From: Bacillus dicomae
GTDB lineage: Bacteria; Bacillota; Bacilli; Bacillales; Bacillaceae_G
Assembly: GCF_006494425.1 (NCBI RefSeq)
Contig: NZ_VHIV01000001.1
Span: forward strand, 620,001-684,000
Direction: 5' to 3'
Length of the DNA: 64,000 nucleotides
Shown one piece after another: positions 63,571 to 64,000 of the stretch (positions are counted from its first letter, which is position 1; the number at the start of each line of letters is the position of its first letter). The notes under the pieces were generated by a model that was given only the letters and a program-made list of their open reading frames with translations, did not search any database and was not told where the DNA came from. Made by a program: the position numbers and the translations under genes.

Positions 63571-64000
63571 ATGTTAAGTGCAAAAACAATTGAAATCGTA
63601 AAGTCAACAGTACCATTACTACAAGAAAAAGGCGTTGAAATTACAACGAGATTTTATGAAATTTTATTTTCTGAATATCCGGAGTTATTGAATATTTTCA
63701 ACCATACAAATCAGAAAAAGGGAAGACAACAACAAGCGTTAGCGAATGCTGTTTATGCAGCTGCAACGTACATTGATAATTTAGAAGTTATTATTCCAGT
63801 TGTAAAACAAATTGGTCATAAGCATAGAAGTTTAGGTATTAAAGCTGAGCATTATCCGATTGTAGGCACATGTTTATTACGTGCAATTAAAGAGGTAGCA
63901 GGTGCACCTGATGAAGTTTTAAATGCATGGGGAGAAGCTTATGGTGTTATTGCTGATGCATTTATTAGCATTGAAGCCGAGATGTATGAAGAAGCGGCAC
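63571..64000 (+). CDS. hmp: Flavohemoglobin (nitric oxide dioxygenase), N-terminal part (partial at window edge)
   Basis: ATG 63571 with AGAGGAG upstream; the frame stays open to the window end (143 codons). The visible part is the globin domain: MLSAKTIEIVKSTVPLLQEKGVEITTRFYEILF, the distal residues in ELLNIFNHTNQKKGRQ and the proximal heme His in IGHKHRSLGIKAEHYPIVG. The FAD and NAD domains lie beyond the window. Converts NO to nitrate. The Fnr-type box upstream fits oxygen- or NO-responsive control. Confidence 0.93.
   Translation, partial: MLSAKTIEIVKSTVPLLQEKGVEITTRFYEILFSEYPELLNIFNHTNQKKGRQQQALANAVYAAATYIDNLEVIIPVVKQIGHKHRSLGIKAEHYPIVGTCLLRAIKEVAGAPDEVLNAWGEAYGVIADAFISIEAEMYEEAA

Overview
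This is a low-GC Gram-positive chromosome segment, almost certainly from the Bacillus cereus group. The evidence is: strong AGGAGG-type ribosome binding sites with many TTG and GTG starts, Bacillus-type T-box, S-box and L-box leaders, a lia cell-envelope stress operon, sporulation-related genes, and a roughly 150-bp element with TTTAT ends that resembles the B. cereus-group repeat bcr1. I see no transposase, integrase, prophage, rRNA, tRNA or CRISPR array. The window is core chromosome, truncated at both ends (M20 amidohydrolase at the left, flavohemoglobin hmp at the right).

Layout. 1-9.6 kb holds small single genes: a Fur-box-controlled basic protein overlapping a flavodoxin, an Fe-S-type PD-(D/E)XK-like protein, an APH-like kinase, a MATE pump, undecaprenyl-diphosphatase uppP, a thioredoxin-like protein and a MarR regulator. 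9.6-15.4 kb has a dicarboxylate/amino-acid symporter, then 0.6 kb of three tandem 207-bp structured repeats with compensatory base changes in front of a KtrB-type potassium channel subunit, a GerW-like protein, a candidate non-coding RNA and the bcr1-like element. 15.8-24.9 kb is the branched-chain amino acid operon ilvE-[T-box]-ilvB-ilvN-ilvC-leuA-leuB-leuC-leuD, with a CcpA cre site and a CodY box at its promoter. 24.9-32.7 kb is the histidine operon hisZ-G-D-B-H-A-F-I-E-J (no hisC), preceded by its own promoter and a classical leader-peptide attenuator containing three consecutive His codons.

32.7-39.3 kb contains a 2-hydroxyacid dehydrogenase, pssA, an LtaS-family enzyme and lysA under a lysine riboswitch. 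39.4-46.4 kb is an S-box-controlled sulfate assimilation and siroheme operon (yezD-cysH-sat-cysC-sulfite reductase-DUF3906-sumT-sirB-sirC). 46.4-53.7 kb has a T-box-controlled NSS transporter, an M23 peptidase, a second DAACS symporter, a DUF402 protein and an S-box-controlled NhaC-family transporter (MetT-like). 53.7-57.5 kb is liaI-liaH-liaF-liaS-liaR. The rest carries a T-box-controlled brnQ, a methyltransferase, a lipoprotein, a site-2 protease and hmp.

How it fits together: the segment is dominated by amino-acid and sulfur anabolism, and nearly every pathway is preceded by a different RNA sensor. There are three T-boxes, two SAM riboswitches, one lysine riboswitch and one ribosome-stalling His attenuator. 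The most unusual items are the His leader-peptide attenuator in a Firmicute and the triplicated structured repeat upstream of ktrB.
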